Notes under the pieces: generated by a model
Databases searched by the model: none
Seen by the model: the letters and a program-made list of their open reading frames with translations, nothing else
Told to the model about the DNA's origin: nothing
Program-made: the position numbers and the translations under genes
DNA from: Salipiger bermudensis
GTDB taxonomy: Bacteria > Pseudomonadota > Alphaproteobacteria > Rhodobacterales > Rhodobacteraceae
DNA length: 64,000 nt
Direction: 5' to 3'
NCBI RefSeq assembly: GCF_019801965.1
Contig: NZ_JAHVIA010000003.1
Coordinates: forward strand, 62,001 to 126,000
Shown here: in pieces, positions 16,789-29,540 of the stretch
How the letters are laid out: the number at the start of each line of letters is the position of its first letter
How positions within the stretch are numbered: position 1 is the stretch's first letter

Positions 16789-17394
16789 TCAGGTCACCAC
16801 GCGCAGGGTCAGGTTGATGCGCCCGCCCTGCGGCAGCAGCGTCGAGGAGCCGAAGCGGATGCGGTCGACGCCATGGTGACGCAGCCGCGCCTCGCCGCCC
16901 ATCACCACCACCGCGCCGGAGCGCAGCCAGACCGACTCGGTCTTGCCGCCGCGCTCGGTATTGCCCATGCGAAAGAGCCCGTCATCGCCCAGCGAGACCG
17001 AGACCACCGGGCAGGCGAAATCCGCCTCGTCCTTGTCCTGGTGCAGACCCATGCGGGCGCCCTCGCCATACCAGTTGATCAGACAGCATTCCGGCTGACG
17101 CGCGCAGCCCGCCACATCCTCCCAGATTGCCAGCACCTCGTCGGGGATCGGCGGCCAGTCCATGCCTTCGGGGTGGCGCGGCTCGTAGCGGTAGCCGCGC
17201 CGGTCGGTGACCCAGCCGAAACGGCCCGCCGCCGACATCCGCACCGACATTTTCTGTCCCCGCGCGGTCACCGGCTGGTAGAGCGGCGCGACGCGCAGGC
17301 AATCGCGCAGCCGATCAACAAGCGCCTCCTGCGCCGGGCGGTCAAGGTAGTCCGGGTAGATCCGGAAGCCGCGCTGTTCGATGTGATGTGCCAT
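16789..17394 (-). CDS. alkB: Alpha-ketoglutarate-dependent DNA dealkylase AlkB
   Basis: 201 aa from the ATG at 17394, preceded by GGAAG; a TTG six codons upstream is possible. Fe(II)/2-oxoglutarate dioxygenase that repairs 1-methyladenine and 3-methylcytosine. The iron ligands are visible as the H-x-D of GLHQDKDE and the distal His in LRHHGVDRI; the 2-oxoglutarate-binding R-x-N-x-T-x-R appears as RINLTLR at the C-terminus. Substrate-lid tyrosine/tryptophan residues ([13 protein letters not shown]) match AlkB. Divergent from dnaK. Confidence 0.93.
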   Translation of the reverse strand: MAHHIEQRGFRIYPDYLDRPAQEALVDRLRDCLRVAPLYQPVTARGQKMSVRMSAAGRFGWVTDRRGYRYEPRHPEGMDWPPIPDEVLAIWEDVAGCARQPECCLINWYGEGARMGLHQDKDEADFACPVVSVSLGDDGLFRMGNTERGGKTESVWLRSGAVVVMGGEARLRHHGVDRIRFGSSTLLPQGGRINLTLRVVT

Positions 17395-17470
17395 GGCCAC
17401 TTTCTTCCGCAAAGGACGGGGCGTCGCAAAGAAAATCCCCGGATTCGCCGGATTCAGCCGTTGCAGGGCG

Positions 17471-17500
17471 CTTGCAGCGCTGAAACCCCCTCCTTATATA
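17471..17500 (+). promoter_or_regulatory. dnaK promoter, RpoH/sigma-70-like
   Basis: CTTGCAG (17471-17477), 14-17 bases, then CCTTATATA (17492-17500). Read as a heat-shock promoter this fits the alphaproteobacterial RpoH pattern CTTG ... CYTATNT; read as housekeeping it is TTGCAG-17-TATATA. Either suits dnaK, whose ATG is 112 bases downstream. Confidence 0.55.
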
Positions 17501-17612
17501 CCGTCCGAAGCCGCGAGGCCCCGGCCAAACGGCATCGCAATCAGCGGGGCTGGATGCCGTAATCGGGTCCGACGCCTCGTGTCATCGCCTTGAATTGGAA
17601 AGGGATCGAAGT

Positions 17613-19541
17613 ATGGGTAAAGTTATCGGTATCGACCTCGGCACCACGAACTCCTGCGTCGCCATCATGGACGGCAGCCAGGCGCGCGTGATCGAAAACG
17701 CCGAAGGCACCCGCACCACCCCCTCCATCGTCGCATTCGCCGACGATGAACGCCTCGTCGGCCAGCCCGCAAAGCGCCAGGCCGTCACCAACCCGGAAGC
17801 CACCATCTTTGCCGTGAAGCGCCTGATCGGCCGTCGCACCACCGACGCCGAGGTGACCAAGGATCAGGGCATCGTGCCCTACAAGATCGTCGACGGCGGC
17901 AATGGCGACGCATGGGTTGAAGCCAAGGGCGAGAAGTACTCGCCGTCGCAGATCTCCGCCTTCATCCTCGGCAAGATGAAGGAAACCGCCGAGAGCTATC
18001 TCGGCGAAGAGGTGACCCAGGCGGTCATCACCGTGCCGGCCTATTTCAACGACGCCCAGCGTCAGGCCACCAAGGACGCCGGCAAGATCGCCGGTCTCGA
18101 AGTCCTGCGCATCATCAACGAGCCGACCGCGGCCGCGCTGGCCTACGGCCTCGACAAGAAAGAGACCAAGACCATCGCCGTCTATGACCTCGGCGGCGGC
18201 ACCTTCGACGTGACCATCCTCGAGATCGACGATGGCCTGTTCGAAGTGAAGTCCACCAACGGCGACACGTTCCTCGGTGGTGAAGACTTCGACATGCGGA
18301 TCGTCAACTACCTGGCGGACGAGTTCAAGAAAGAGCACTCGGTCGACCTGACCAAGGACAAGATGGCTCTGCAGCGCCTCAAGGAAGCTGCCGAGAAGGC
18401 CAAGATCGAGCTGTCGAGCGCGACCCAGACCGAGATCAACCAGCCGTTCATCTCGATGGGCTCCAACGGCCAGCCGCTGCACATGGTCATGAAGCTGACC
18501 CGCGCCAAGCTGGAAAGCCTCGTCGGTGACCTGATCAAGAACTCGATCAAGCCCTGCCAAGCCGCTCTGAAGGATGCGGGCCTGTCCAAGGACGAGATCG
18601 ACGAGGTCGTGCTGGTCGGCGGTCAGACCCGGATGCCGAAGGTCATCGAAGAGGTGACCAAGTTCTTCGGCAAGGAGCCCCACAAGGGCGTGAACCCGGA
18701 CGAGGTGGTCGCCATGGGTGCCGCCATTCAGGCCGGCGTTCTGCAGGGTGATGTCAAGGACGTGGTTCTGCTCGACGTGACGCCGCTGTCGCTCGGCATC
18801 GAGACGCTGGGTGGCGTGTTCACCCGCCTGATCGACCGCAACACCACGATCCCGACCAAGAAGTCGCAGATCTTCTCCACCGCCGAGGACAACCAGTCCG
18901 CCGTGACGATCCGTGTCTTCCAGGGTGAGCGCGAGATGGCCGCAGACAACAAGCTGCTCGGCCAGTTCAATCTCGAGCAGATCCCGCCGGCGCCGCGCGG
19001 CCTGCCGCAGATTGAGGTGACCTTCGACATCGACGCCAACGGCATCGTCTCCGTGTCCGCCAAGGACAAGGGCACGAACAAGGAGCAGAAGATCACCATC
19101 CAGGCCTCCGGCGGTCTCTCGGACGAAGACATCGAAAAGATGGTCAAGGAAGCCGAGGAGAACTCCGAGAAGGACAAGGAGCGCCGCGAGCTCGTCGAGG
19201 CACGCAACCAGGCCGAGAGCCTCATCCACTCGACCGAGAAGTCGATGGAAGAGCACAGCGACAAGGTCGATCCGACGACCATCGAAGCGATCGAGCTGGC
19301 CGTTGCCGCGCTGAAGGAAGACCTCGAGAAAGACGACGTGAAGGCCGACAAGATCAAGGCCGGCATCCAGAACGTCACCGAGTCGGCGATGAAGCTGGGT
19401 GAGGCGATCTACAAGGCACAGGCCGACGCCGGCGACGGCGCGGACGAGCCCGAGGCCGCCGACGACAGCAACTCGAACGCCGGTGACGACGATATCGTCG
19501 ATGCCGATTTCGAGGACCTTGGCAACGACAAGCGCAGCTGA
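17613..19541 (+). CDS. dnaK: Hsp70 chaperone DnaK
   Basis: 642 aa cytoplasmic ATP-dependent chaperone. The start at ATG 17613 gives the canonical [15 protein letters not shown]; an upstream in-frame TTG would add six residues. Nucleotide-binding signatures are [27 protein letters not shown] and [12 protein letters not shown]; the linker VLLDVTPL, the substrate-binding domain and the acidic C-terminal tail (ending [13 protein letters not shown]) all follow. Followed by dnaJ after 80 bases carrying a strong hairpin, and probably transcribed from the heat-shock-type promoter at 17471. Confidence 0.98.
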   Translation: MGKVIGIDLGTTNSCVAIMDGSQARVIENAEGTRTTPSIVAFADDERLVGQPAKRQAVTNPEATIFAVKRLIGRRTTDAEVTKDQGIVPYKIVDGGNGDAWVEAKGEKYSPSQISAFILGKMKETAESYLGEEVTQAVITVPAYFNDAQRQATKDAGKIAGLEVLRIINEPTAAALAYGLDKKETKTIAVYDLGGGTFDVTILEIDDGLFEVKSTNGDTFLGGEDFDMRIVNYLADEFKKEHSVDLTKDKMALQRLKEAAEKAKIELSSATQTEINQPFISMGSNGQPLHMVMKLTRAKLESLVGDLIKNSIKPCQAALKDAGLSKDEIDEVVLVGGQTRMPKVIEEVTKFFGKEPHKGVNPDEVVAMGAAIQAGVLQGDVKDVVLLDVTPLSLGIETLGGVFTRLIDRNTTIPTKKSQIFSTAEDNQSAVTIRVFQGEREMAADNKLLGQFNLEQIPPAPRGLPQIEVTFDIDANGIVSVSAKDKGTNKEQKITIQASGGLSDEDIEKMVKEAEENSEKDKERRELVEARNQAESLIHSTEKSMEEHSDKVDPTTIEAIELAVAALKEDLEKDDVKADKIKAGIQNVTESAMKLGEAIYKAQADAGDGADEPEAADDSNSNAGDDDIVDADFEDLGNDKRS

Positions 19542-19552
19542 GGCCGCGCGTA

Positions 19553-19602
19553 GGAACAGAGCGGGGGCCGGTCCGGATGCCGGGCCGGCCCCTCTCCGTT
19601 CC
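19553..19602 (+). terminator. dnaK-dnaJ intergenic hairpin (attenuator or stabiliser)
   Basis: A GC stem of about 11 bp (GGGGCCGGTCC from 19563 with GGGCCGGCCCC to 19593) is extended by outer arms GGAAC (19553-19557) and GTTCC (19598-19602). There is no U-run, so it probably limits read-through or stabilises the dnaK mRNA, giving more DnaK than DnaJ. dnaJ starts 20 bases later with its own GGAGG. Confidence 0.6.
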
Positions 19603-19621
19603 GGGATACAGGAGGGCATGA

Positions 19622-20776
19622 ATGTCCAAGCGTGACTATTACGACGTGCTCGGTGTCAGCAAAGGTGCCTCCGCGGACGAGATCAAGAAGGGCTATCGCA
19701 AGAAGGCCAAAGAGCTCCACCCCGACCGGAACGCCGACAACCCCGATGCCGAGAACCTCTTCAAGGAGGCCAACGAAGCCTACGACGTCCTGAAGGACCC
19801 GGAGAAGAAAGCCGCCTATGACCGCTTCGGTCACGCCGCCTTCGAGGGTGGCATGGGCGGCGGTGGCGGTCGCCCCGGCGGCGGCTTCCAGGGCCAGGGC
19901 GATTTCGCCAGTGCCTTCTCCGACGTGTTCGATGACCTCTTCGGCGATTTCATGGGCGGACGCCAGGGCGGCGGCGGGCGGCAGCGTGCCGCGCGCGGGG
20001 CCGACCTGCGCTACAATCTGCGCGTGACCCTCGAGGAGGCCTTCAACGGCCTGCAGAAGACGATCAACGTGCCGAGCTCGGTGCAATGTGACGAGTGCAG
20101 CGGCACCGGCGCCGAGGGCGGCGCCGAGCCGGTGACCTGTCCGACCTGTTCGGGCATGGGAAAGGTCCGCGCCACGCAGGGCTTCTTCACCGTCGAGCGC
20201 ACCTGTCCGACCTGCTCGGGCCTCGGCCAGATCATCAAGAACCCCTGCTCCAAGTGCGGCGGCCAGGGCCGGATCCAGAAGGAACGCGCGCTGTCGGTCA
20301 ACATCCCGGCGGGCGTCGAGACCGGCACCCGCATCCGCCTTGCCGGTGAGGGCGAGGCCGGGATGCGCGGCGGGCCTCCGGGCGATCTCTACATCTTCAT
20401 CGAGGTGAAGAAGCACGAGATCTTCGAGCGCGAGGGCAATGAGCTGCATTGCCGGGTGCCGGTGGCGATGACCACCGCGGCGCTTGGTGGCGACATCGAG
20501 GTGCCGACGATCGACGGCGGCCGCAGCCGGGTGAAGATCCCCGCGGGCAGCCAGTCGGGCCGCCAGATGCGCCTGCGTGGCAAGGGTATGCCGGCGCTGC
20601 GCGGCGGTGCCGCCGGGGACATGTTCATCGAGCTGGCGGTCGAGACGCCGGTCAACCTGACCACGCGCCAGAAGGAGCTGCTGCGCGAGTTCGAGGAGCT
20701 GAGTGAGGACAACAACCCGGAATCGCACAGCTTCTTTTCATCGGTCCGCAACTTCTGGGATTCGATGAAAGGCTGA
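19622..20776 (+). CDS. dnaJ: Hsp40 co-chaperone DnaJ
   Basis: 384 aa. J-domain with HPD at 33-35, a Gly-rich linker with many GG pairs (about 76-115), four zinc-binding CxxCxGxG repeats ([32 protein letters not shown]) and the C-terminal substrate-binding domains. Stimulates DnaK ATPase and presents substrates. Type I DnaJ of normal length. It shares the dnaK operon and is followed by a strong terminator at 20807. Confidence 0.98.
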   Translation: MSKRDYYDVLGVSKGASADEIKKGYRKKAKELHPDRNADNPDAENLFKEANEAYDVLKDPEKKAAYDRFGHAAFEGGMGGGGGRPGGGFQGQGDFASAFSDVFDDLFGDFMGGRQGGGGRQRAARGADLRYNLRVTLEEAFNGLQKTINVPSSVQCDECSGTGAEGGAEPVTCPTCSGMGKVRATQGFFTVERTCPTCSGLGQIIKNPCSKCGGQGRIQKERALSVNIPAGVETGTRIRLAGEGEAGMRGGPPGDLYIFIEVKKHEIFEREGNELHCRVPVAMTTAALGGDIEVPTIDGGRSRVKIPAGSQSGRQMRLRGKGMPALRGGAAGDMFIELAVETPVNLTTRQKELLREFEELSEDNNPESHSFFSSVRNFWDSMKG

Positions 20777-20806
20777 TCAGGCGCGCCAAGCCCGACAGGA
20801 CAGCGA

Positions 20807-20834
20807 CAGGCCCGGAGGCATCCCTCCGGGCCTG
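20807..20834 (+). terminator. Intrinsic terminator after dnaJ
   Basis: Perfect 12-bp stem CAGGCCCGGAGG / CCTCCGGGCCTG (20807-20818 and 20823-20834) with a 4-base loop, followed by TTGCGTTTCG. Located 30 bases after the dnaJ stop. Its core CCCGGAGG/CCTCCGGG recurs in the terminators at 30261 and 30357. Confidence 0.8.
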
Positions 20835-20899
20835 TTGCGTTTCGCGGCCCGCGGATCGGGGTTAACCATATCTAAAGGCCGCTGCGGCAGGCTCACGCC

Positions 20900-21664
20900 A
20901 TGACACGGGATGCGCAGTTTTCGGAAACACAGACCTCGCTTTTCGGAGGAGACGAGGCCCCGGTCACGCCCGTCCCGGGCGGCAAGACCCTGCCCTCCTA
21001 CCTGCGCGATCATCGCGCCCGGCTGCGCCAGCGCTTCCGCGAGGGCGGCGCCGATGCCCTGCCCGATTACGAGCTGCTTGAGCTGGTGCTGTTCCGCGCC
21101 ATTCCCCGCCGCGACGTGAAGCCATTGGCGCGGGCGCTGCTCGACGCGTTCGGAGACTTCAACGGCGTGGTCTCCGCCCCTGAGCCGCGGCTGCGCGACG
21201 TGTCGGGCGTGGGCGAGTCGGTGATCACCGAGCTCAAGCTGGTGGAGGCGGCGGCGCACCGGCTGGCGCGCTCCCGCGTGCTTCAGCGCCCCGTGGTCAG
21301 CTCGTGGGATGCGCTGCTGAGCTATTGCCAGACCGCCATGGCGCACGGGCAGACCGAGCAGTTCCGCATCCTGTTTCTCGACCGCAAGAACGTGCTGATC
21401 GCCGACGAGGCGCAGGCGCGCGGCACGGTCGACCACGTGCCGGTCTATCCGCGCGAGGTGGTGAAGCGGGCGCTCGAGCTGAACGCCAGCGCGCTCATCC
21501 TGGTGCACAACCACCCATCGGGCGATCCGACCCCGAGCCAGGCGGATATCGAGATGACCGACCAGATCCGCAACGCCGCCGAGGCGCTGGGGATCACGCT
21601 GCACGATCACCTCGTCATCGGCCGCTCGCGCGAGCTGAGCTTTCGCGCCGAAGGCCTGCTGTGA
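20900..21664 (+). CDS. radC: RadC family JAB/MPN-domain protein
   Basis: 254 aa. An N-terminal helix-hairpin-helix-like region ([20 protein letters not shown] ... [10 protein letters not shown]) is followed by the RadC JAMM-like metallo-domain with the signature [14 protein letters not shown] and an upstream Glu. Named for DNA repair, but the biochemical role of RadC proteins is unsettled. Monocistronic, convergent with the OmpA-like gene. No promoter is obvious beyond the dnaJ terminator. Confidence 0.9.
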   Translation: MTRDAQFSETQTSLFGGDEAPVTPVPGGKTLPSYLRDHRARLRQRFREGGADALPDYELLELVLFRAIPRRDVKPLARALLDAFGDFNGVVSAPEPRLRDVSGVGESVITELKLVEAAAHRLARSRVLQRPVVSSWDALLSYCQTAMAHGQTEQFRILFLDRKNVLIADEAQARGTVDHVPVYPREVVKRALELNASALILVHNHPSGDPTPSQADIEMTDQIRNAAEALGITLHDHLVIGRSRELSFRAEGLL

Positions 21665-21690
21665 GCGGGCGAGGAGAGTCCGCAAGGGCT

Positions 21691-21726
21691 CGAGGAGCCC
21701 CTCCTCCGCCCGTGCGGGCGTCCTCG
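21691..21726. terminator. Possible bidirectional terminator, radC / OmpA-like gene
   Basis: Inverted repeat with inner stem CGCCCG-TG-CGGGCG (21707-21720) and outer CGAGGA ... TCCTCG, in the 63-base gap between two converging genes. The outer arms are asymmetric, so the call is tentative. Confidence 0.35.
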
Positions 21727-21727
21727 T

Positions 21728-23281
21728 TCAGCGCAGCCAGACCTCGACCCGCCGGTTCACCTGCCGGCCCCAGACCGTGTCATCGCAGGCCATCGGCATG
21801 GCCTCTCCGAAGGCCTCGATCCCGAGCTCGAGGTGGCGCAGATCCGCAGCCTCCGCCGCCTCGAGCACCGCCGCGCGCACCGCCCGCGCCCGGTCATAGG
21901 CAATCTCGAGATTGGCCTCCGCCGCGCCCTGCGCATCGGAAAACCCGACAAAGACCAGCTCGCGCCCGTCATACTCTCCAGCCTCCAGCGCGCGCGCCAG
22001 TTGCTGCACGTTCGAGCGCGATTGCGCGTCGAGCCCGCTCGAACCCGCCTCGAAGCGGAAGGACGTGGTCAGCCGCCGCATCGGCCCGAGCGTCGCCACC
22101 AGACGCTGCAAGCCGACGAGCCCCTGATCACCCTCCGCCACGACGATGGCGTTGGCCAGCCGGTCGCCCTGCTGGCCGAGCCCGATCTGTTCGGGCAGCT
22201 GGTCGACGAAGCCGGCACGTCGGATGACGATCTGCGCCGGCGTGCTGCGGGTATAGGCGAGAAACTCGCGCGCCAGCGCCGGCAAGCGGCGCGCCGGGAG
22301 GTAGAGAAACAGCGGCGAGGTCAGCGGGTAATCCTCGGTCTTGATGGCGGCACGGCTGCCGCGCAGCTCGAAGCCGCAAGGGCCGGTGAGGCGCAGCGGC
22401 TTGCCGCTGCCGATCTGCGCATAGCTCGCCAGCCCGAGCGCCAGCGGATCGCGGGCTACCGCATCCGCCAGCGCAGTCCCGTCGCGATGCCGCGTGATCT
22501 CGCCGCCGAAATCCCGCCCGGTGGGTCGCAGCAGGCGGTCCTCGATGCCCTGCGACACGCCGGATGTCGCGTTGCGCAGGTGCAGGACGATCGGTGCGTC
22601 GGCCCCTCCGAGCACCGACCAGTCGTCGACCTGGCCCGAGAGCACATCCGCCAGCGCCGCGAGCGAGATCGCCTCCACCGGGTTGCCTGACGCCACCACC
22701 GGGATCACCGCGTCGAGCGCCAGCACGCGGCTGCGGTTGGCCTCGGAGAGATCACCCAGCCCCGCCTCGCGCGCCGCAGCGCGCTCCTCGGGCCGGATCT
22801 CGCGCAGCGCCATGACCATGTCCGCCTCGTCATCGAGCAGGTCGCGGAACCCGTCTTCCGTGCTGGTCAGATGAAAGCCGAACCGCCCGACCACGCGCGC
22901 CTCCTCGGGATCGGTGAGGGTATAGCGGAACCGCCGGTCGCCAAGCGCCTCGCGTTCGGCCTGCAGGCCGTTGCGCTGCGCGAAGGCCTCGATCAGCGCG
23001 GGCATCAGCACCTCGCCGATGGTGGCGGAGCCCGAGACCCGCATCTCGGCAACGAAATCGGTGAGCGAGGGGCAGCCCGGCCCGTCGCAGAGCACGCCCG
23101 AGGCATCGACGGTCAGCTCGCCGTAGCGGGTTTCGATGCGATAGAACTCGCCGTCGAAGCCGAGCAGCGTGCCAGTAAGCTCGATGCCGCCATCCCGGGA
23201 GCGCAGCGCGATGTCCTGCGCCCAGAGCGGCGCGCCGGCAATGAAAAGTGCGGCGAAGATCGCCGCACGAACCAGTCCCAT
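21728..23281 (-). CDS. Solute-binding-like + OmpA fusion, periplasmic
   Basis: 517 aa. Signal peptide 1-22 (MGLVRAAIFAALFIAGAPLWAQ). Residues about 80-370 resemble a PstS-like type-2 periplasmic binding domain (SGSATIGEVLMPALIEAFA, ATSGVSQGIEDRLLRP). Residues about 395-517 are an OmpA-like peptidoglycan-binding domain (FRFEAGSSGLDAQSR, VGFSDAQGAAEANLEIAYDRARAV, GRQVNRRVEVWL). Such fusions could tether a phosphate-type binding domain to the cell wall; the ligand is unknown. Followed closely (20 bases) upstream by the 327-aa gene on the same strand, suggesting an operon. Confidence 0.8.
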   Translation of the reverse strand: MGLVRAAIFAALFIAGAPLWAQDIALRSRDGGIELTGTLLGFDGEFYRIETRYGELTVDASGVLCDGPGCPSLTDFVAEMRVSGSATIGEVLMPALIEAFAQRNGLQAEREALGDRRFRYTLTDPEEARVVGRFGFHLTSTEDGFRDLLDDEADMVMALREIRPEERAAAREAGLGDLSEANRSRVLALDAVIPVVASGNPVEAISLAALADVLSGQVDDWSVLGGADAPIVLHLRNATSGVSQGIEDRLLRPTGRDFGGEITRHRDGTALADAVARDPLALGLASYAQIGSGKPLRLTGPCGFELRGSRAAIKTEDYPLTSPLFLYLPARRLPALAREFLAYTRSTPAQIVIRRAGFVDQLPEQIGLGQQGDRLANAIVVAEGDQGLVGLQRLVATLGPMRRLTTSFRFEAGSSGLDAQSRSNVQQLARALEAGEYDGRELVFVGFSDAQGAAEANLEIAYDRARAVRAAVLEAAEAADLRHLELGIEAFGEAMPMACDDTVWGRQVNRRVEVWLR

Positions 23282-23301
23282 GAAGTGACCTCGATAGACC
23301 G

Positions 23302-24285
23302 TCAGTTGGTGGCGATCTTCAGGTCTTCGATGAGGTTTTTCAACACCAGAAAGTCACCAACGCTGTCGCAGGCTGGCAGGTCGAGGGTCAGGTCATGCAC
23401 CCGCAGGCCCGCCTCGCCACGAAGCTCCAGCGTCTGCGCCTCGACGGGTTTGCCGCAATTGGCGGCGGTCAGCTCGGCCTCGACGCTGACCGCGACCTCG
23501 CCGGACTTCTGAGCGGCGCCGGCCGGGAAACTGTAGATCTCGGCCATGCGCGGGGCGGCAGCGTCGGGGTTGCCGAGGCGGGTCAGGAAGCCGCCCACCC
23601 CCTTGGCGGTGCGGCCCATGTCACCGGCAGAGGCGGCCCAGACATGCCCCTCCGAGAAATAGTCGGCACCGAATTCGCGGGCGTGCAGCTGTAGCCCGGC
23701 CTGATCGCGCCATTGCAGGGCGACGCGATCGTAGAACGGCAGCGCCGGCACCTCGACGACCGCGGTGGCGCCGGCATCATTGTCGAAGGAGGCGATGAAC
23801 AGGGCCTTCTGCGCCAGCGCGGGCACGTCGATGGCGAGCTGGCCGTCGGGGCCGGTCAGCTCGGTGAACATCAGCCCGTGATGATGGATGGTGACGCGCT
23901 CCGAGGCAAAGCACGGCGCCCGCAGCGACAGCGCGACCATCGCACCGGCGCGGGCCTCGGCGGAAAGTGCGACGCCGCACTCCGCCACGGTGGCGAGAGC
24001 CGCGCGATCCTGCGGCGCTTCCGGCAGCGACGCGACCGGCTCGGAGACGGCCTTGGCGGCGGCGGGCTGGAGCGTCGCCAGCGCGCCGGCAAGATCCGGC
24101 GCCAGCGCGGCCTCGACCGGCAGGCGGGGCATCGCGGCGGAGGAGGTGTCGGTGATGTCGCTGACCACGACGCCGGCATCCTGCCCGGCCTTGCGCGACT
24201 GCGCTCCGCTCTGCATCACGAAGCCGATCGCCAGTGCGGCACAGACCGTCACCGCGGCAAGGAGATATGTCTTGAGCCGTGCCAT
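23302..24285 (-). CDS. Membrane-anchored periplasmic protein of unknown function
   Basis: 327 aa. A single N-terminal membrane helix (KTYLLAAVTVCAALAIGFVM, about residues 5-24) with a short cytoplasmic basic tail suggests a signal anchor. The rest is an Ala-rich linker followed by a mixed alpha/beta region with paired cysteines (C118, C143 region and two near the C-terminus, CGKPVEAQ and LPACDSVGDF) that could form disulfides. I recall similar genes next to secA in Rhodobacteraceae being called 'translocase', but see no translocase motif. Lies between the OmpA-like gene and the secA terminator. Confidence 0.6.
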   Translation of the reverse strand: MARLKTYLLAAVTVCAALAIGFVMQSGAQSRKAGQDAGVVVSDITDTSSAAMPRLPVEAALAPDLAGALATLQPAAAKAVSEPVASLPEAPQDRAALATVAECGVALSAEARAGAMVALSLRAPCFASERVTIHHHGLMFTELTGPDGQLAIDVPALAQKALFIASFDNDAGATAVVEVPALPFYDRVALQWRDQAGLQLHAREFGADYFSEGHVWAASAGDMGRTAKGVGGFLTRLGNPDAAAPRMAEIYSFPAGAAQKSGEVAVSVEAELTAANCGKPVEAQTLELRGEAGLRVHDLTLDLPACDSVGDFLVLKNLIEDLKIATN

Positions 24286-24377
24286 TGCACCCTCCGCTCG
24301 TTTTCAACCCGTTCCCTTGTGGAAAATCTATCGCGCTGAAAAAGGGCGCCGGTTGGGCGCAAGGAAGGAGTCAATTC

Positions 24378-24409
24378 GTCAGGTCCGACATGGATCTGTC
24401 GGACCTGAC
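24378..24409 (-). terminator. Terminator hairpin after secA
   Basis: Perfect 13-bp stem GTCAGGTCCGACA / TGTCGGACCTGAC (24378-24390, 24397-24409) with a 6-base loop, 14 bases beyond the secA stop on the minus strand. The U-run is weak, but stem strength and position support termination. Confidence 0.7.
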
Positions 24410-24422
24410 GGAGATCTTGTGG

Positions 24423-27170
<2,748 letters not shown>

Positions 27171-27360
27171 GCCTGCCCGTTCCTGTCTGACAAAGTCGTG
27201 TTCTCGTCGTGGCATCCGCTTGCCCGCCTCGAACACAGCCCATATGACACAGGGGAACGACCGGCCTTGCAGAGCCTTATGGGCATGTAAGGCTCGGCTC
27301 AGAAAGTGTCAACGCTGCCCTCGCGGGCAGTCCACGAAGGACCCGAAAGGACCTTATTCG

Positions 27361-28221
27361 ATGCGCAAAACCCTCACCACGCTCTCCGCCGTTGCCCTGG
27401 CCGCCACCCTCGCGATGCCGGCACAGGCCCAGGATCAGGCCGAGGAGATGGAGCTCGACACCGTCGTCGCGACCGTCGGCGGCGAAGACATCACCCTCGG
27501 CCACATGCTGATGGTCCGCACCACGCTTCCCGAGCAATACCAACAGCTTGGCGACGATGTGCTCTGGGATGGCATCCTCGATCAGCTGGTGCGTCAGGCG
27601 GCCCTCGCCCAAGACGAGAAGGCGGTCGAGACCAAGCGCGTGACGATTGCAATCGACAACGAGCGCCGCGCCCTGCTTGCGGGCGAAGTGGTCAAGGCGA
27701 TCGCCGAGGATGCGGTCACCGAAGCCGCCGTTCAGGCCACTTACGAGAGCAATTATCTCGGCGCCGCCTCCGGCATGGAGTTCAACGCCTCGCACATTCT
27801 CGTGGAATCCGAGGAAGACGCCCAGGCGCTGGTCGAAGAGCTCGAGGGCGGGGCGGATTTCGCCGAGCTGGCGCGCGAGAAATCCACTGGCCCCTCCGGC
27901 CCCAATGGCGGCGAGCTCGGCTGGTTCGGTCCCGGCATGATGGTCGAGCCGTTCCAGGTGGCGGTCGAGACCCTCGAGGTCGGCGCCGTCTCCGCCCCGG
28001 TGCAGACCCAGTTCGGCTGGCACGTGATCAAGCTCAACGACACCCGCACCAAGGAAGCCCCTGCGCTCGAGGAGGTGCGCGGCGATATCGAGACCATGCT
28101 GCAGCAGCAGGCGGTCGAGAAATATATTGACGAAACCCTCGCATCGGCGGAAGTCACCCGCATGGACAAGTCCGAGGCCGCGGTCTCGGCGCTTTCGAAC
28201 ATGCAGCTCCTGGAGGACTAA
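27361..28221 (+). CDS. Periplasmic parvulin-type peptidyl-prolyl isomerase
   Basis: 286 aa. The ATG at 27361 gives a signal peptide MRKTLTTLSAVALAATLAMP-AQAQ. N-terminal SurA/PrsA-like helical chaperone region, then a PpiC rotamase domain (FNASHILVESEEDAQAL, GPNGGELGWFGPGMMVEPF, TQFGWHVIKLND). Assists folding of secreted proteins. An in-frame extension to 26827 runs antisense to secA and is not credible. The argJ ribosome site lies inside its last codons, so the two are coupled. Confidence 0.93.
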   Translation: MRKTLTTLSAVALAATLAMPAQAQDQAEEMELDTVVATVGGEDITLGHMLMVRTTLPEQYQQLGDDVLWDGILDQLVRQAALAQDEKAVETKRVTIAIDNERRALLAGEVVKAIAEDAVTEAAVQATYESNYLGAASGMEFNASHILVESEEDAQALVEELEGGADFAELAREKSTGPSGPNGGELGWFGPGMMVEPFQVAVETLEVGAVSAPVQTQFGWHVIKLNDTRTKEAPALEEVRGDIETMLQQQAVEKYIDETLASAEVTRMDKSEAAVSALSNMQLLED

Positions 28222-29451
28222 TTGGCCAAGATCACGTCCGTTTCGCCCCTCGCCCCCGCCGCCTTCCCGGATCTTCCGGTGATCGAGGGGGTCCGCTTCG
28301 CTTCGGTCGCCGCGGGGGTCCGATATGCCGGGCGAACCGACGTGATGCTGACGCTTCTCGATCCCGGCAGCACCGTTGCCGGGGTCTTCACCCGCTCCGC
28401 CACCCGCTCGGCCAACGTGCTCGACTGCCAGTCGAAGATCGGCGGAGACAGCGACGCAGGCGCGGCGATCATCGTCAACTCGGGCAATTCCAATGCTTTC
28501 ACCGGCAAGGCCGGCGACGGCTCGGTGGCGGCGATCTGCGCCGCCGTTGCCAAGGCCACCGGCCTGCCCGAGGCGCGGGTCTTCACCAGCTCCACCGGGG
28601 TGATCGGCGAGCGCCTGCCGCATGACCGCATCATCGCCAAGGTCGACGATCTCGTGGCAGCGCTCGACGCCGGCAAGGGCGCCGAGGCGGCCCGCGCCAT
28701 CATGACCACCGACACCTTCCCCAAGGGCGCCTGCACCACCGTGGCGCTGCCCGGCGGCGAGGTGAAGATCGCCGGCTTCGCCAAGGGCTCCGGCATGATC
28801 GCCCCCGACATGGCGACGATGCTGGTCTACATCTTCACCGACGCCAAGGTGTCGCGCGGCGACCTGCAGACCATGGTCTCCGAGATCAACGACCGCAGCT
28901 TCAACTGCATCACCGTCGACAGCGACACCTCGACCTCCGACACCTTGCTGATGGGCGCCACCGGCGCGTCCGGCGTCGAGGTCACCCTGGCCGACAGCGA
29001 TTTCGCACAGGCGCTCGAGGGCGTATTCCTCGACCTCGCGCACCAGGTCGTCAAGGATGGCGAAGGCGCCACCAAGTTCGTGACCGTCAACGTCACCGGT
29101 GCGAAGACCGATGCCGATGCCCGCACCCACGCGCTGGCCATCGCCAACTCGCCGCTGGTCAAGACCGCCATCGCCGGCGAGGATCCCAACTGGGGCCGCA
29201 TCGTCATGGCCGTCGGCAAGTCCGGCGCCGCCGCCGACCGCGACAGGCTGACCATCCGCTTCGGCGACGTGCTGGTGGCCGAGAACGGCTGGGTCGCGCC
29301 CTCCTACAAGGAGGAAGACGGCGCCGCGCTGATGAAACAGCCCGAGATCGCGGTCAATGTCGATATCGGCCTCGGCGCCGGCAAGGCCACGGTCTGGACC
29401 TGCGACCTGACCCACGGCTACATCTCGATCAACGCCGATTACCGGTCCTGA
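28222..29451 (+). CDS. argJ: Bifunctional ornithine acetyltransferase / N-acetylglutamate synthase ArgJ
   Basis: 409 aa arginine biosynthesis enzyme that recycles the acetyl group. The start is TTG at 28222, immediately after the ppiC stop, with GGAGG at 28212-28216 inside ppiC; no better ATG exists near. The self-cleavage/nucleophile motif is MATMLVYIF (Thr of ATM-L), and the oxyanion STGVIGERLP and C-terminal LTHGYISINADYRS are typical. Placement after ppiC and before mutT is a conserved arrangement in the family. Confidence 0.96.
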   Translation: MAKITSVSPLAPAAFPDLPVIEGVRFASVAAGVRYAGRTDVMLTLLDPGSTVAGVFTRSATRSANVLDCQSKIGGDSDAGAAIIVNSGNSNAFTGKAGDGSVAAICAAVAKATGLPEARVFTSSTGVIGERLPHDRIIAKVDDLVAALDAGKGAEAARAIMTTDTFPKGACTTVALPGGEVKIAGFAKGSGMIAPDMATMLVYIFTDAKVSRGDLQTMVSEINDRSFNCITVDSDTSTSDTLLMGATGASGVEVTLADSDFAQALEGVFLDLAHQVVKDGEGATKFVTVNVTGAKTDADARTHALAIANSPLVKTAIAGEDPNWGRIVMAVGKSGAAADRDRLTIRFGDVLVAENGWVAPSYKEEDGAALMKQPEIAVNVDIGLGAGKATVWTCDLTHGYISINADYRS

Positions 29452-29458
29452 GCCCCTC

Positions 29459-29510
29459 CCTTCTCTGGTTCTGAAATACCTCGGGGAGTGCGAGGGGCAG
29501 CGCCCCTCGC
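29459..29510. repeat. REP-like palindromic element (copy 1)
   Basis: Between argJ and mutT. A tract TTCTCTGGTTCTGAAATACC is followed by a hairpin CGAGGGGC-AGC-GCCCCTCG (29491-29498, 29502-29509). Read on the minus strand it has the layout hairpin, then a GGTATTT-type tract, then AGAGAA, as in the arms at 58607-58717. I recognise this as a repeat type common in Rhodobacteraceae intergenic DNA. Confidence 0.55.
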
Positions 29511-29540
29511 CGGCCTGACCTCGCCACCGGGAGTTCCCAC

